Shown piece after piece: positions 6,505 through 13,976 of a DNA stretch of 35,678 bases. Where the stretch lies: the NCBI GenBank assembly GCA_015234425.1, contig JADGNE010000029.1, positions 1 to 35,678 on the forward strand, given 5' to 3'. This DNA is from Devosia sp. GTDB lineage: Bacteria; Pseudomonadota; Alphaproteobacteria; Rhizobiales; Devosiaceae. A program made the position numbers and the translations under genes. Numbering within the stretch: position 1 is the stretch's first letter; every line of letters starts with the position of its first letter. Below the pieces are notes generated by a model. It did not search any database and had not been told where the DNA came from. It saw only the letters and a list, made by a program, of their open reading frames with translations.

Positions 6505-8295
6505 TCAGCGCGCCGGGCGGGCGATGTCGGTGAGGCGGAACTGGACCTGTTCACGGCCCTGGTAATGATCAATGGAAAGGCCCCCGGCGAAGTGCAAAGG
6601 CGCTTCGGTATCGCGCAGCAGCACATCGCCGAGCGGGGTGCCGGCTGCACGAAAGGCAATGGCTTTCAATCGCGCGCCGTCGTCGGAAGCGAGGGAGAAG
6701 CTGACATGTCCGCCCTTGCCGACGATCTGTGCGAACCGCGCGCGATGGGCGGGAAAAACGAAAACCGGATTGGGATTGCCCGAGCCGAATGGGCCGGCCT
6801 TTTCGATGGTGTGGAGGAGGTCGACACTGGCGCCACGAGCGGTCAGCGCCGCATCCACTTTCAGGGCGGAGGCCGCCCGCGCGGCCTCGACGCTCGACAC
6901 CAGTTTTTCAGCGAGAAAAGAGCGGAAGGCGCCGATTTCGCCGGGACGCAGAGTGACGCCCGCCGCCATGGCGTGACCACCACCCTTGGGGATGAGCCCG
7001 CTGTCCACGGCAGCAATCACCGCCGAGCCGAGGTCGACGCCGGGCACAGAGCGCCCGGAGCCGGTGCCATGACCGTCGGGATGGAGCGCGATGGCAAAAG
7101 CCGGACGATCGAACCGCTCCTTGAGACGCGCGGCGATCAGGCCGACAATACCGGGGTGCCAGCTTTCCGAAGCGAGAACGAGCACAGGCGGCCCCTCCCC
7201 CGCACCGATTTCGGCAGCCGCGACGGCGGTCGCTTCCTCCACCGCTTCGACCTCGATGCGCTGGCGTTCGGTGTTGAGTTCATCGAGGCGCGCGGCAATC
7301 ACCATGGCCTGATGCTCATCGTCCAGCGCCAGCAATTGCGTGCCGAGCGCGGCATTGCCGATGCGGCCGCCGGCATTGATACGCGGGCCGATGAGAAAGC
7401 CGAGGTGGTAGGGGTTGAGCGGCCCTGAAACGCGCGAAGCCAGCGCCAGGGCAGCCATGCCCGGATTGTCGCCGCGGCGCGCCACTTCGAGGCCGCGCAG
7501 CACGAAGGCGCGGTTCAGCCCGACCAGCGGGACCACGTCGCAGACCGTGCCCAGCGCCACGATATCGAGGAGGCGCATCAGGTCCGGCAGGCCGGCGGCG
7601 CCCTGCTGGCGCAGCGCACGATTGACTGCCACCAGCACCATGAAGGTGACGCCGGCAGCGCAAAGATAGCCGAGCCCGGAAATGTCGTCCGGACGGTTGG
7701 GATTGACCAGCGCATTGGCCGGCGGCAGATCGTGGTCGGCCAGATGGTGATCGATGACCAGCACATCCACGCCACGGCCGCGCGCATGCCGGATTGGGGC
7801 GTCGCTGGTGGTGCCGCAATCGAGCGTGATGATGAGGCTGGCGCCGGCGTCGATCAACTTGTCCATGGCCGCAATATTAGGGCCATAGCCTTCAAAGATG
7901 CGGTCGGGAATATGCACCTGCGGGTTCAGCCCGAAATGGCCGAGAAAACGCACCATCAGCGCGCAGGAAGAAGCGCCGTCGACGTCGTAATCTCCAAAGA
8001 GCGCGATGGCTTCCTTATCGGTGACAGCCTTAGCGATCCGCTCGGCCAGCGCGTCCATGTCGGTGAGCGTGGATGGGTCTGGCATCAAGGCGCGGATCGT
8101 CGGCTCGAGATAGAGGCCGGCGCCATCGAGATCGACGTTTCGACCGGCAAGAATGCGCGCGAGAATATCGGAGACGCCCGTCTTCTGGGCTATGGCCCCG
8201 GCCAGCCGCGTGCCAGCACTGTCGAGCCGATCAACCCACGAGCGGCCGGAGACCGACTGGGTAACATCCAGAAAATTGCGCCGTGTTTCCAGCAT
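6505..8295 (-). CDS. recJ: Single-stranded-DNA-specific exonuclease RecJ
   Basis: A 5'-3' single-strand exonuclease (596 aa) acting in mismatch repair, base-excision repair and RecF-pathway recombination. The DHH phosphoesterase motifs are visible: DYDVDG at 102-107, LDCGT at 159-162, and IDHH at 181-184. DHHA1 signatures follow (GPRINAGGRIG, ESWHPGIVGLIAARL, GSGRSVPGVDL, PKGGGHAMAAGVTL), then a C-terminal OB-like RecJ domain. Length is typical. It lies downstream of glpX, 207 nt away with a large inverted repeat in the gap, so it may have its own promoter. Confidence 0.95.
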   Translation of the reverse strand: MLETRRNFLDVTQSVSGRSWVDRLDSAGTRLAGAIAQKTGVSDILARILAGRNVDLDGAGLYLEPTIRALMPDPSTLTDMDALAERIAKAVTDKEAIALFGDYDVDGASSCALMVRFLGHFGLNPQVHIPDRIFEGYGPNIAAMDKLIDAGASLIITLDCGTTSDAPIRHARGRGVDVLVIDHHLADHDLPPANALVNPNRPDDISGLGYLCAAGVTFMVLVAVNRALRQQGAAGLPDLMRLLDIVALGTVCDVVPLVGLNRAFVLRGLEVARRGDNPGMAALALASRVSGPLNPYHLGFLIGPRINAGGRIGNAALGTQLLALDDEHQAMVIAARLDELNTERQRIEVEAVEEATAVAAAEIGAGEGPPVLVLASESWHPGIVGLIAARLKERFDRPAFAIALHPDGHGTGSGRSVPGVDLGSAVIAAVDSGLIPKGGGHAMAAGVTLRPGEIGAFRSFLAEKLVSSVEAARAASALKVDAALTARGASVDLLHTIEKAGPFGSGNPNPVFVFPAHRARFAQIVGKGGHVSFSLASDDGARLKAIAFRAAGTPLGDVLLRDTEAPLHFAGGLSIDHYQGREQVQFRLTDIARPAR

Positions 8296-8379
8296 GCCCC
8301 GGTGTTAGGCGATTTGGCGCGGGAGAGGAAGGGGGTGTGGAACCAAGCGCTACAAATGCAGCTCTGAGTTCGCCCGCGT

Positions 8380-8489
8380 TACCCCCTCCTGACCTCCCCC
8401 TGATAGGGGGAGGGATAGATCGAGGACGCTGAAATTTCGAGAGCCGCAGTGCGCTCCTCCCCCTATCAGGGGGAGGTCGGGTGGGGGTA
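8380..8489. repeat. Large imperfect palindrome, REP/intergenic-repeat-like
   Basis: Two 34-nt arms (8380-8413 and 8456-8489) are inverted copies with two mismatches and flank a 42-nt spacer. Each arm is itself partly palindromic around CTCCCCCTGATAGGGGGAG. It fills the glpX-recJ gap, ending 14 nt from the glpX stop. Elements with a CCTCCCCCT...AGGGGGAGG core are scattered in many alphaproteobacterial genomes as intergenic repeats. It may also end the glpX transcript or protect its 3' end. Confidence 0.85.
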
Positions 8490-8502
8490 TGGGAGCCAGC
8501 CC

Positions 8503-9489
8503 CTACCGCGAATGGCGGGCCTTGATCCAGCGGGTGGTCTGGCTCCAGGAGCGCATGACGATGGTGCTGGTTTCGACATTGGTCCGACGCAGCCGAACGC
8601 CCTCGAGCAACGTGCCGTCGGTAATGCCGGTGGCGGCGAACAATACGTCACCGGAGGCGAGATCACCAACCGTATAGATGCGATTGGGGTCGGCGATGCC
8701 CATCTCATGAGCGCGCTGGCGCTTGGTGGGCGTGTCGAGGATAAGCTTGCCCTCCATGTGACCGCCAATGCAGCGCAGCGCTGCCGCAGCGAGCACGCCT
8801 TCGGGGGCACCACCGGAGCCGAGATAGATATCAACGCCTGTGTCCGCCGTGTTCACGGCGTGGATGACCCCGGCAATGTCGCCATCGCTGAGGAGCTTTA
8901 CCGAAACGCCGGCGGTGCGCAGTTCCTCGATCAGCCCCGCATGGCGCGGCCGGTCGAGCACGATTGCGGTGATCTCGGCCAGCGGCACCTGCTTGGCCTT
9001 GGCGAGCGAACGCACATTTTCCGTTGCCGACCAATCGACATGCACGGTCTCGGGCGCATAGTCGGCGCCGATGGCGATCTTGTGCATGTAGACGTTACGG
9101 GCGACGTTGAGCAGCCCGCCGCGCTCAGCCATGGCCAGGACGACGATGGAATCAGGCTGGTTCTTGGCGCAGAGGGTGACGCCTTCGAGCGGGTCGACGG
9201 CAATGTCGACCTCGGGCCCCTGTCCCGTACCAACCGGCTGGCCGATATAGAGATTGTCGCACTCGTGCTCTTCGCCCTCACCGATGACGATGCGGCCAGA
9301 GATGGCCACATTGTCGAGTTCGGAATTCATGGCGGCGACAGCGGCGTCATCAGCCGCCTTCTCGTCGCCCTTGCCGCGCCATTCGGCAGCGGCAATGGCG
9401 GCGCGTTCGGTCACCCGCACCATTTCAAGCGTCAGCGAGCGGTGCAGATTGGTTGGGCTCTTGCCGTCTTCGACCTTGCTGAGCTTCAT
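8503..9489 (-). CDS. glpX: Fructose-1,6-bisphosphatase class II (GlpX)
   Basis: A metal-dependent phosphatase (328 aa) that converts fructose 1,6-bisphosphate to fructose 6-phosphate in gluconeogenesis. Family motifs are seen in order: WRGKGDEKAADDAAV with the first metal-binding Asp; IGEGEEHECDNLYIG (69-83); VDIAVDPLEGVTLCA with Asp and Glu ligands (94-108); and GSGGAPEGVLAAAALRCIGG with the distal Glu. Length matches the family. It follows hom by 37 nt on the same strand and is probably cotranscribed with it, an arrangement I recall from other Rhizobiales. It could also act on sedoheptulose 1,7-bisphosphate, as some GlpX proteins do. Confidence 0.94.
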   Translation of the reverse strand: MKLSKVEDGKSPTNLHRSLTLEMVRVTERAAIAAAEWRGKGDEKAADDAAVAAMNSELDNVAISGRIVIGEGEEHECDNLYIGQPVGTGQGPEVDIAVDPLEGVTLCAKNQPDSIVVLAMAERGGLLNVARNVYMHKIAIGADYAPETVHVDWSATENVRSLAKAKQVPLAEITAIVLDRPRHAGLIEELRTAGVSVKLLSDGDIAGVIHAVNTADTGVDIYLGSGGAPEGVLAAAALRCIGGHMEGKLILDTPTKRQRAHEMGIADPNRIYTVGDLASGDVLFAATGITDGTLLEGVRLRRTNVETSTIVMRSWSQTTRWIKARHSR

Positions 9490-9526
9490 GTTTCCCCCGG
9501 GAGCACGATCTGCCCTGATCGGGGGA

Positions 9527-11035
9527 TCAGAGCCGTTCGATGCGGATCAATTGCGGTTCGCCGACAATGAAACCGTCAGCGGCGATCTGTGCAAGCGCTT
9601 CGCGCACCGATGATTCCAAAGTCTGTTGGGTAATCATCACTACCGTGCGGGCCGGCGAGCCATCGGGGGCCACTGCCTTGGCTCCCAGATCGGAACGCTG
9701 AATGACCGAATCGATGGAAATCGACTTGTCGCCCATGCGCGTCGCAATGGCCGCGAGCGCACCCGGGACATCCTTGGCACTGAGGCGGATGTAGAAGCCG
9801 CCTTCATGTGCGCGCATCGGCGCCTCGACATAGGGCAGCAGCTCGTCGCTCGGCACGCCCAGCGGCGGCACGCGCGTGCCACGGGCAATGTCGAGAATAT
9901 CGGACAGAACCGATGAGGCGGTCGGCGGGCCACCGGCGCCGGGACCGGCAAGCAGCAGTTCGTGCACATGGTCGGTTTCGAGCGCGACCGCGTTCATCAC
10001 CCCATCGACACCGGCAATGGCGCTGCCCTTGGGCACGAAGGTGGGGTGGACGCGCTGCTCGATGCCGCTTTCCGTGCGCTCGGCAATGCCGAGCAGCTTG
10101 ATCTTGTAGCCGAGGTCGGCCGCGACCTGGATGTCGTGCTGGGTGATCGAAGAGATACCCTCGACGCGCATCTTGTCCGGGGCGATCTCGTAGCCAAAGC
10201 AGAGCGTGGCGAGGATCGAGAGCTTGTGGGCGGTGTCGTAACCCTCGACGTCGAAGGTCGGGTCAGTTTCGGCATAGCCCAGCGCCTGCGCATCCTTGAG
10301 GCAATCGGCAAAGCTGATGCCCTCATTGCCCATGCGGGTGAGGATATAGTTGCAGGTTCCGTTCATGATGCCGAACACCTTGGCGATACGGGCCGAACCG
10401 AGGCCCTCGCGCAGCGTCTTGATGACGGGAATGCCACCCGCAACAGCGGCTTCAAAACCGAGCTGGGCGCCAGATTCTTCGGCCATGCGGGCCAGCGCCA
10501 CGCCATGCTTGGCGAGCAGCGCCTTGTTGGCGGTGACCACCGGGCGGCCAATCTCGAGGGCAGCTTTGACAGCGGCAAAGGCCGGGCCGTCTTCACCACC
10601 GATGAGCTCGACGAACAGGTCGATACCGTCCGACTTGGCGAGCGCGACGGGATCGTCGAACCACTCGATGCCAGAAATATCAATGCCGCGGTCGCGGGAA
10701 CGCGAGCGCGCGGCAACGGCCGTCACCTGCAATTGCCGGCCCAGTTTCTTGTTCAGCTCATTGCCGTCCTTTTGCAGGATACGGACAAGGGTAGCGCCAA
10801 CATTGCCCAGCCCCGCCACGCCAATGCGCAGGGGCGTCTGGGTTTCTGTGTCGCCGAATTCGGCCATGGCCTTGAGGATGCGCGCACGCGTCTCGGTGCG
10901 CGGCTCGCGACCGTCCCGGAGGTCAAATACAAACAGGGGATCGCCGGCAACAATTCGACCGAAACGGGTGGGTGTCCAGCCGCGGGAAGAGATGAAGGAT
11001 TCGACGGATTGGCGGAAAGATTGGATATCGCTCAT
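9527..11035 (-). CDS. hom: Homoserine dehydrogenase with extra N-terminal domain
   Basis: Catalyses NAD(P)H-dependent reduction of aspartate semialdehyde to homoserine, the branch point to threonine and methionine. The NAD-binding start is LRIGVAGLGNVG (69-80). Then come GIPVIKTLREGL, GIMNGTCNYIL, the substrate motif YAETDPTFDVEGYDTAHK, and a C-terminal ACT domain (GGFYIRLSAKDVPGALAAIA) that usually mediates threonine feedback. At 502 aa it is about 65 longer than usual. The extra N-terminus (1-58) resembles a small alphaproteobacterial domain with RGWTPTRFGRIVAGDPLFV, which otherwise occurs as a stand-alone protein. The ATG at 10867 would give a normal-length enzyme but lacks a well-spaced Shine-Dalgarno; the ATG at 11035 also has only a weak one. 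No stop separates the parts, so a fusion is most likely. Confidence 0.92.
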   Translation of the reverse strand: MSDIQSFRQSVESFISSRGWTPTRFGRIVAGDPLFVFDLRDGREPRTETRARILKAMAEFGDTETQTPLRIGVAGLGNVGATLVRILQKDGNELNKKLGRQLQVTAVAARSRSRDRGIDISGIEWFDDPVALAKSDGIDLFVELIGGEDGPAFAAVKAALEIGRPVVTANKALLAKHGVALARMAEESGAQLGFEAAVAGGIPVIKTLREGLGSARIAKVFGIMNGTCNYILTRMGNEGISFADCLKDAQALGYAETDPTFDVEGYDTAHKLSILATLCFGYEIAPDKMRVEGISSITQHDIQVAADLGYKIKLLGIAERTESGIEQRVHPTFVPKGSAIAGVDGVMNAVALETDHVHELLLAGPGAGGPPTASSVLSDILDIARGTRVPPLGVPSDELLPYVEAPMRAHEGGFYIRLSAKDVPGALAAIATRMGDKSISIDSVIQRSDLGAKAVAPDGSPARTVVMITQQTLESSVREALAQIAADGFIVGEPQLIRIERL

Positions 11036-11070
11036 GGTGGCGCCATCTGCATAGGAATTCGCCTAGTCGT

Positions 11071-11131
11071 CAATAGGAGTTTGTCCCCGACCACCGGCTT
11101 TCGGGACAAAATTACCGCTGAACGCCTATTG
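11071..11131. repeat. Nested inverted repeat between rlmC and hom
   Basis: The outer arms are CAATAGG (11071-11077) and CCTATTG (11125-11131). The inner arms are TTTGTCCCCGA (11080-11090) and TCGGGACAAA (11101-11110), complementary apart from one bulged C. The outer right arm includes the rlmC stop codon. On the minus strand the inner hairpin lies just after rlmC and about 45-75 nt before the hom start, without a T-run. It could be a processing or attenuation structure, or a trace of insertion. Confidence 0.6.
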
Positions 11132-12253
11132 CGCTGGGTGGCGTGTCAGCAGAACCATCGCTTCGTAGTGGTCGGTCTGGGGAAACATATCGAAAAGCCG
11201 GATGCGCTCGGGCCTATAGGAAGGCAGGGCAGCGATGTCGCGGGCGAGCGTGACCGCGTTGCAGCTCGAATAGATGATGGTCGCAACGCCGGTCGCTTCG
11301 AGCGTTTCGCAGAGCTGGTCACCAAGGCCGCGGCGTGGCGGGTTGACGATTACGACGTCGGGCGGGTTGCCGGCCCCAAGAGCGGTAGCATCGCCGACGG
11401 CGAAGGACACGTCGGTGAGGCCGGCCTCGGATGCACTCAGCTGCGCCGACGCGACGGCGGGCGCGCTGATCTCTATGCCATGAACGCGACGACCCGGCGC
11501 TGCCACATGGAGGGCGAAGCCCCCTACTCCGCAATAAAGGTCCCAGATCGATCGTGCGCCGCGCTCATCGACCCAGTCCCGCGCCTGGTGATAAAGTCCG
11601 ATGGCGATGTCGGTATTGGTCTGGAAAAAACTTGCCGGCCGGAGATGAAGGACAATGTCGCCCAGCCGCATCGGCAGGGTTTCGCTACCGGCGAGGAGGA
11701 TTTCCTCATCCCCTTCCAGCACGGCCTTGTGCTCGGGCAGGAGGTTTGCGGTGACCACGACCAGCTGCGGCAAGGCCGCCAGCAGTTCGGCGAGGTGCTT
11801 TTGCATCCGGCCGACAGGCTCGGTGGAGCGCAGCACAAAGCGCAGCATCAGCGCGCCATCGGCAGATTCGGTCAGGAGCACGTGCTTGAGCTCGCCGCGG
11901 CGGCTCGGAACATCATAGGGCGCTATGCGGGCGCGCGCGATGAAACGCTTGATCGGCTCGAAGGCCACCCGCAGCCCGTCCGCGAGGATGCCACAACCAG
12001 TGAGATCGACCCCATGCTGGGTCGGATCGAGAATACCGAGAGTGGGCGCGTCGGCCGTGCCGCCCACCACCATTTTCGCCTTGTTCCGAAAACCTTCGGG
12101 TCGGCTGACCATCGGCGGGAGCCAGACGGCGTCCGGCCAGGCAGCCAGCAGATCTTTGGCGTGCGCCGTCTTGGCGGCGATCTGGTCGTCATAGGGCGTG
12201 CCCATAAGGGTGCACGAGCGGCAGACGCCCCGATCGAAGTAGTCGCAGTGCAT
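11126..12253 (-). CDS. rlmC: 23S rRNA (uracil-747-C5)-methyltransferase RlmC
   Basis: An iron-sulfur SAM-dependent methyltransferase that makes m5U747 in 23S rRNA. It matches E. coli RlmC along its length: FRNKAKMVVGG, RGELKHVLLTES, MLRFVLRS, FFQTNTDIA, the SAM site YCGVGGFALHVA, VNPPRRG, the catalytic-Cys motif IYSSCNAVTLARDI, and LFDMFPQTDHYE. I chose the ATG at 12253 over the GTG at 12277 because it gives 375 aa, the E. coli length, and puts cysteines at 3, 11 and 14, the same as the E. coli Fe-S ligands. RlmC is best known from Gammaproteobacteria. Here it sits between the aminotransferase and hom. Transfer is an inference. RlmD/RumA-type enzymes are the alternative, but RlmD-specific N-terminal TRAM sequence is absent. 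Confidence 0.9.
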   Translation of the reverse strand: MHCDYFDRGVCRSCTLMGTPYDDQIAAKTAHAKDLLAAWPDAVWLPPMVSRPEGFRNKAKMVVGGTADAPTLGILDPTQHGVDLTGCGILADGLRVAFEPIKRFIARARIAPYDVPSRRGELKHVLLTESADGALMLRFVLRSTEPVGRMQKHLAELLAALPQLVVVTANLLPEHKAVLEGDEEILLAGSETLPMRLGDIVLHLRPASFFQTNTDIAIGLYHQARDWVDERGARSIWDLYCGVGGFALHVAAPGRRVHGIEISAPAVASAQLSASEAGLTDVSFAVGDATALGAGNPPDVVIVNPPRRGLGDQLCETLEATGVATIIYSSCNAVTLARDIAALPSYRPERIRLFDMFPQTDHYEAMVLLTRHPAQ

Positions 12254-12334
12254 AACCGTGCTGAGACCTGTTTTCACCCGTCCATCCCACGGTGTCGAAG
12301 GAGGCGGCGCGCCGCCCCCTTCAGACGCATAATT

Positions 12335-13558
12335 TTACTTCGTGCCACCAGCGAGCGGCACCACGTTGCCCTGGTCGCCCTTGGAGCCCAGCAGCTTCTT
12401 GATGTTGCGCGCGGCCTGACGGATGCGCTGCTCGTTCTCGACGAAAGCGAGGCGGATGTACTGGTCGCCATATTCGCCAAAGCCGACGCCCGGAGCCACG
12501 GCCACACCGGTTTCCTGAACCAGCATCTTGGCAAATTCGAGCGAGCCGAGGTGGGCGAACTGGGCAGGGATCGGCGCCCAGGCAAACATGGTGGCCTTGG
12601 GAACCGGAATATCCCAGCCGACGCGACCAAAGCTTTCCACCATGACGTCGCGACGGTGCTTATAGACCTTGCGGACTTCCTCGATGACATCATCGGAGCC
12701 ATTGAGCGCAGCGACGGCCGCAACCTGGATCGGCGTGAAAGCACCGTAGTCGAGGTAGGATTTCACGCGCGCCAGAGCGGCGATCAGGCGCTCGTTGCCG
12801 ACGGCAAAGCCAACGCGCCAGCCCGGCATGGAATAGGTCTTCGACATCGAGGTGAACTCCACCGAAATGTCGATCGCGCCCGGCACCTGCAGGATCGACG
12901 GCGGCGGCTCCTTCTCGTCGAAATAGATCTCGGAATAGGCGAGATCGGACAGGATCAGGATGTCGTTGGCCTTACAGTACTTGACCACCTCGGTGTAGAA
13001 ATCGAGGTCGGCCGTGTAGGCGGTCGGGTTGGCCGGGTAGTTCAGCACCAGCGCGATGGGCTTGGGGATCGAGTGACGGACGCCACGATCGAGCGCGCGC
13101 ATGAAGTCTTCACCCGGCTCAGCCGGCATGGAGCGAACAACGCCGCCCGACATGATGAAGCCGAACGAATGGATCGGATAGGTCGGATTTGGCACCAGCA
13201 CCACGTCGCCGGGGGCGGTGATGGCCGAAGCCATGTTGGCGAAGCCTTCCTTGGAGCCGAGCGTCGCCACGACCTGCGTGTCGGGGTTCAGCTTCACGCC
13301 AAAGCGGCGACCGTAATAACTGGCCTGGGCCTTGCGGAGACCGGAAATGCCACGCGAAGTGGAATAGCGATGGGTGCGACCGTCCTTGACCGTTTCCTGC
13401 AGCTTTTCGACGATGTGGTCGGGCGTCGGCATGTCCGGATTGCCCATGCCGAGGTCGATGATATCGACTCCCTCAGCGCGCGCCTTGGCCTTGATCGGGT
13501 CGATATGGGCAAAAACATAAGGCGGGAGGCGACGGATACGGTGGAAAACTTCGCTCAT
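12335..13558 (-). CDS. alaC: AlaC-type aminotransferase (often annotated LL-diaminopimelate aminotransferase)
   Basis: A PLP fold-type I aminotransferase (407 aa). It follows E. coli AlaC closely: RLPPYVF, IDLGMGNPD, HIVEKL, YSTSRGISGLRKA, GSKEGFANM, VLVPNPTYPIH, and SMSKTYSMPGWRVGF with the PLP lysine at 240. YPANPTA supplies the cofactor-contacting Asn and SDLAYSEI the Asp and Tyr. AlaC makes alanine from pyruvate and glutamate; relatives are often called DapL or put in methionine/threonine metabolism. Nearby hom leaves an aspartate-family role open. The ATG at 13558 has GAGGA 6-7 nt upstream and starts where AlaC homology begins; the frame extends to 13618 without family similarity. A GC-rich palindrome without T-run (12298-12321) lies after the stop. 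Confidence 0.88.
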   Translation of the reverse strand: MSEVFHRIRRLPPYVFAHIDPIKAKARAEGVDIIDLGMGNPDMPTPDHIVEKLQETVKDGRTHRYSTSRGISGLRKAQASYYGRRFGVKLNPDTQVVATLGSKEGFANMASAITAPGDVVLVPNPTYPIHSFGFIMSGGVVRSMPAEPGEDFMRALDRGVRHSIPKPIALVLNYPANPTAYTADLDFYTEVVKYCKANDILILSDLAYSEIYFDEKEPPPSILQVPGAIDISVEFTSMSKTYSMPGWRVGFAVGNERLIAALARVKSYLDYGAFTPIQVAAVAALNGSDDVIEEVRKVYKHRRDVMVESFGRVGWDIPVPKATMFAWAPIPAQFAHLGSLEFAKMLVQETGVAVAPGVGFGEYGDQYIRLAFVENEQRIRQAARNIKKLLGSKGDQGNVVPLAGGTK

Positions 13559-13976
13559 GTGATTCCTCGGCGGGCCTCTCAGAGACCCTGATCTTGCCGC
13601 GACGCGCTCGGGCGCCAAACCTCGATTATGGGAGGCTGATTATCGCGGAATTATGGTTGCAGACGGGTTAAATCGCCCGGTCCGATTGGGGTTTGCGCTG
13701 TATTCGGCTCTTCCCGGCCACGAGCATGGCCATGTGGGAAGAGCTAGCGGGCGCTTGCCGCGTTGGCGGCCGCGGCAACCGCCATCACCTTGCCGGCGAG
13801 CTGGGCTCCAACCTTTGCAACAGTGAACGGAGACAGCATGTCTCTTGCCCTTCGGAAGTCATTTTTGTAAGGAAAGCAACGATCGACAGGCTGTTCTTAA
13901 ATCGTCCTCCGGGTCTTGTAAATGGGCCGCGGGGTTCCGAAGTTCGGAACCGAACGGCGTTAGGTGAGGTTCGAAC
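13559..13976. other. Divergent intergenic region upstream of alaC and the GT1 gene
   Basis: This is 418 nt between divergently transcribed genes. It must hold promoters for both. The only gene candidate I see is a 31-codon minus-strand frame at 13744-13839. An open plus-strand frame from 13693 overlaps the GT1 start and has an unlikely composition. I could not identify convincing promoter hexamers. Confidence 0.4.
13744..13839 (-). CDS. Possible 31-aa small protein
   Basis: This frame (ATG at 13839, TAG at 13744-13746) encodes a short Ala/Val-rich peptide: MLSPFTVAKVGAQ at the start, AVAAAANAASAR at the end. It could form one amphipathic or membrane-associated helix. AAGGGCAAGAG lies upstream of the ATG as a possible ribosome site. 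A frame this short can arise by chance, so I list it as a candidate only. Confidence 0.25.
   Translation of the reverse strand: MLSPFTVAKVGAQLAGKVMAVAAAANAASAR

Noticed and set aside
12298..12321. GC-rich palindrome between rlmC and alaC as a terminator
   Set aside because: The stem is strong (GGCGGC-GC-GCCGCC core), but no T-run follows on either strand and the core is a simple GC run, so I mention it only in the alaC entry.
9962..13591. Plus-strand open frame of 1209 codons
   Set aside because: It lies opposite hom, rlmC and alaC, which have full family motifs on the minus strand. Its translation has no recognisable domain. Long antisense frames are expected in GC-rich coding DNA.
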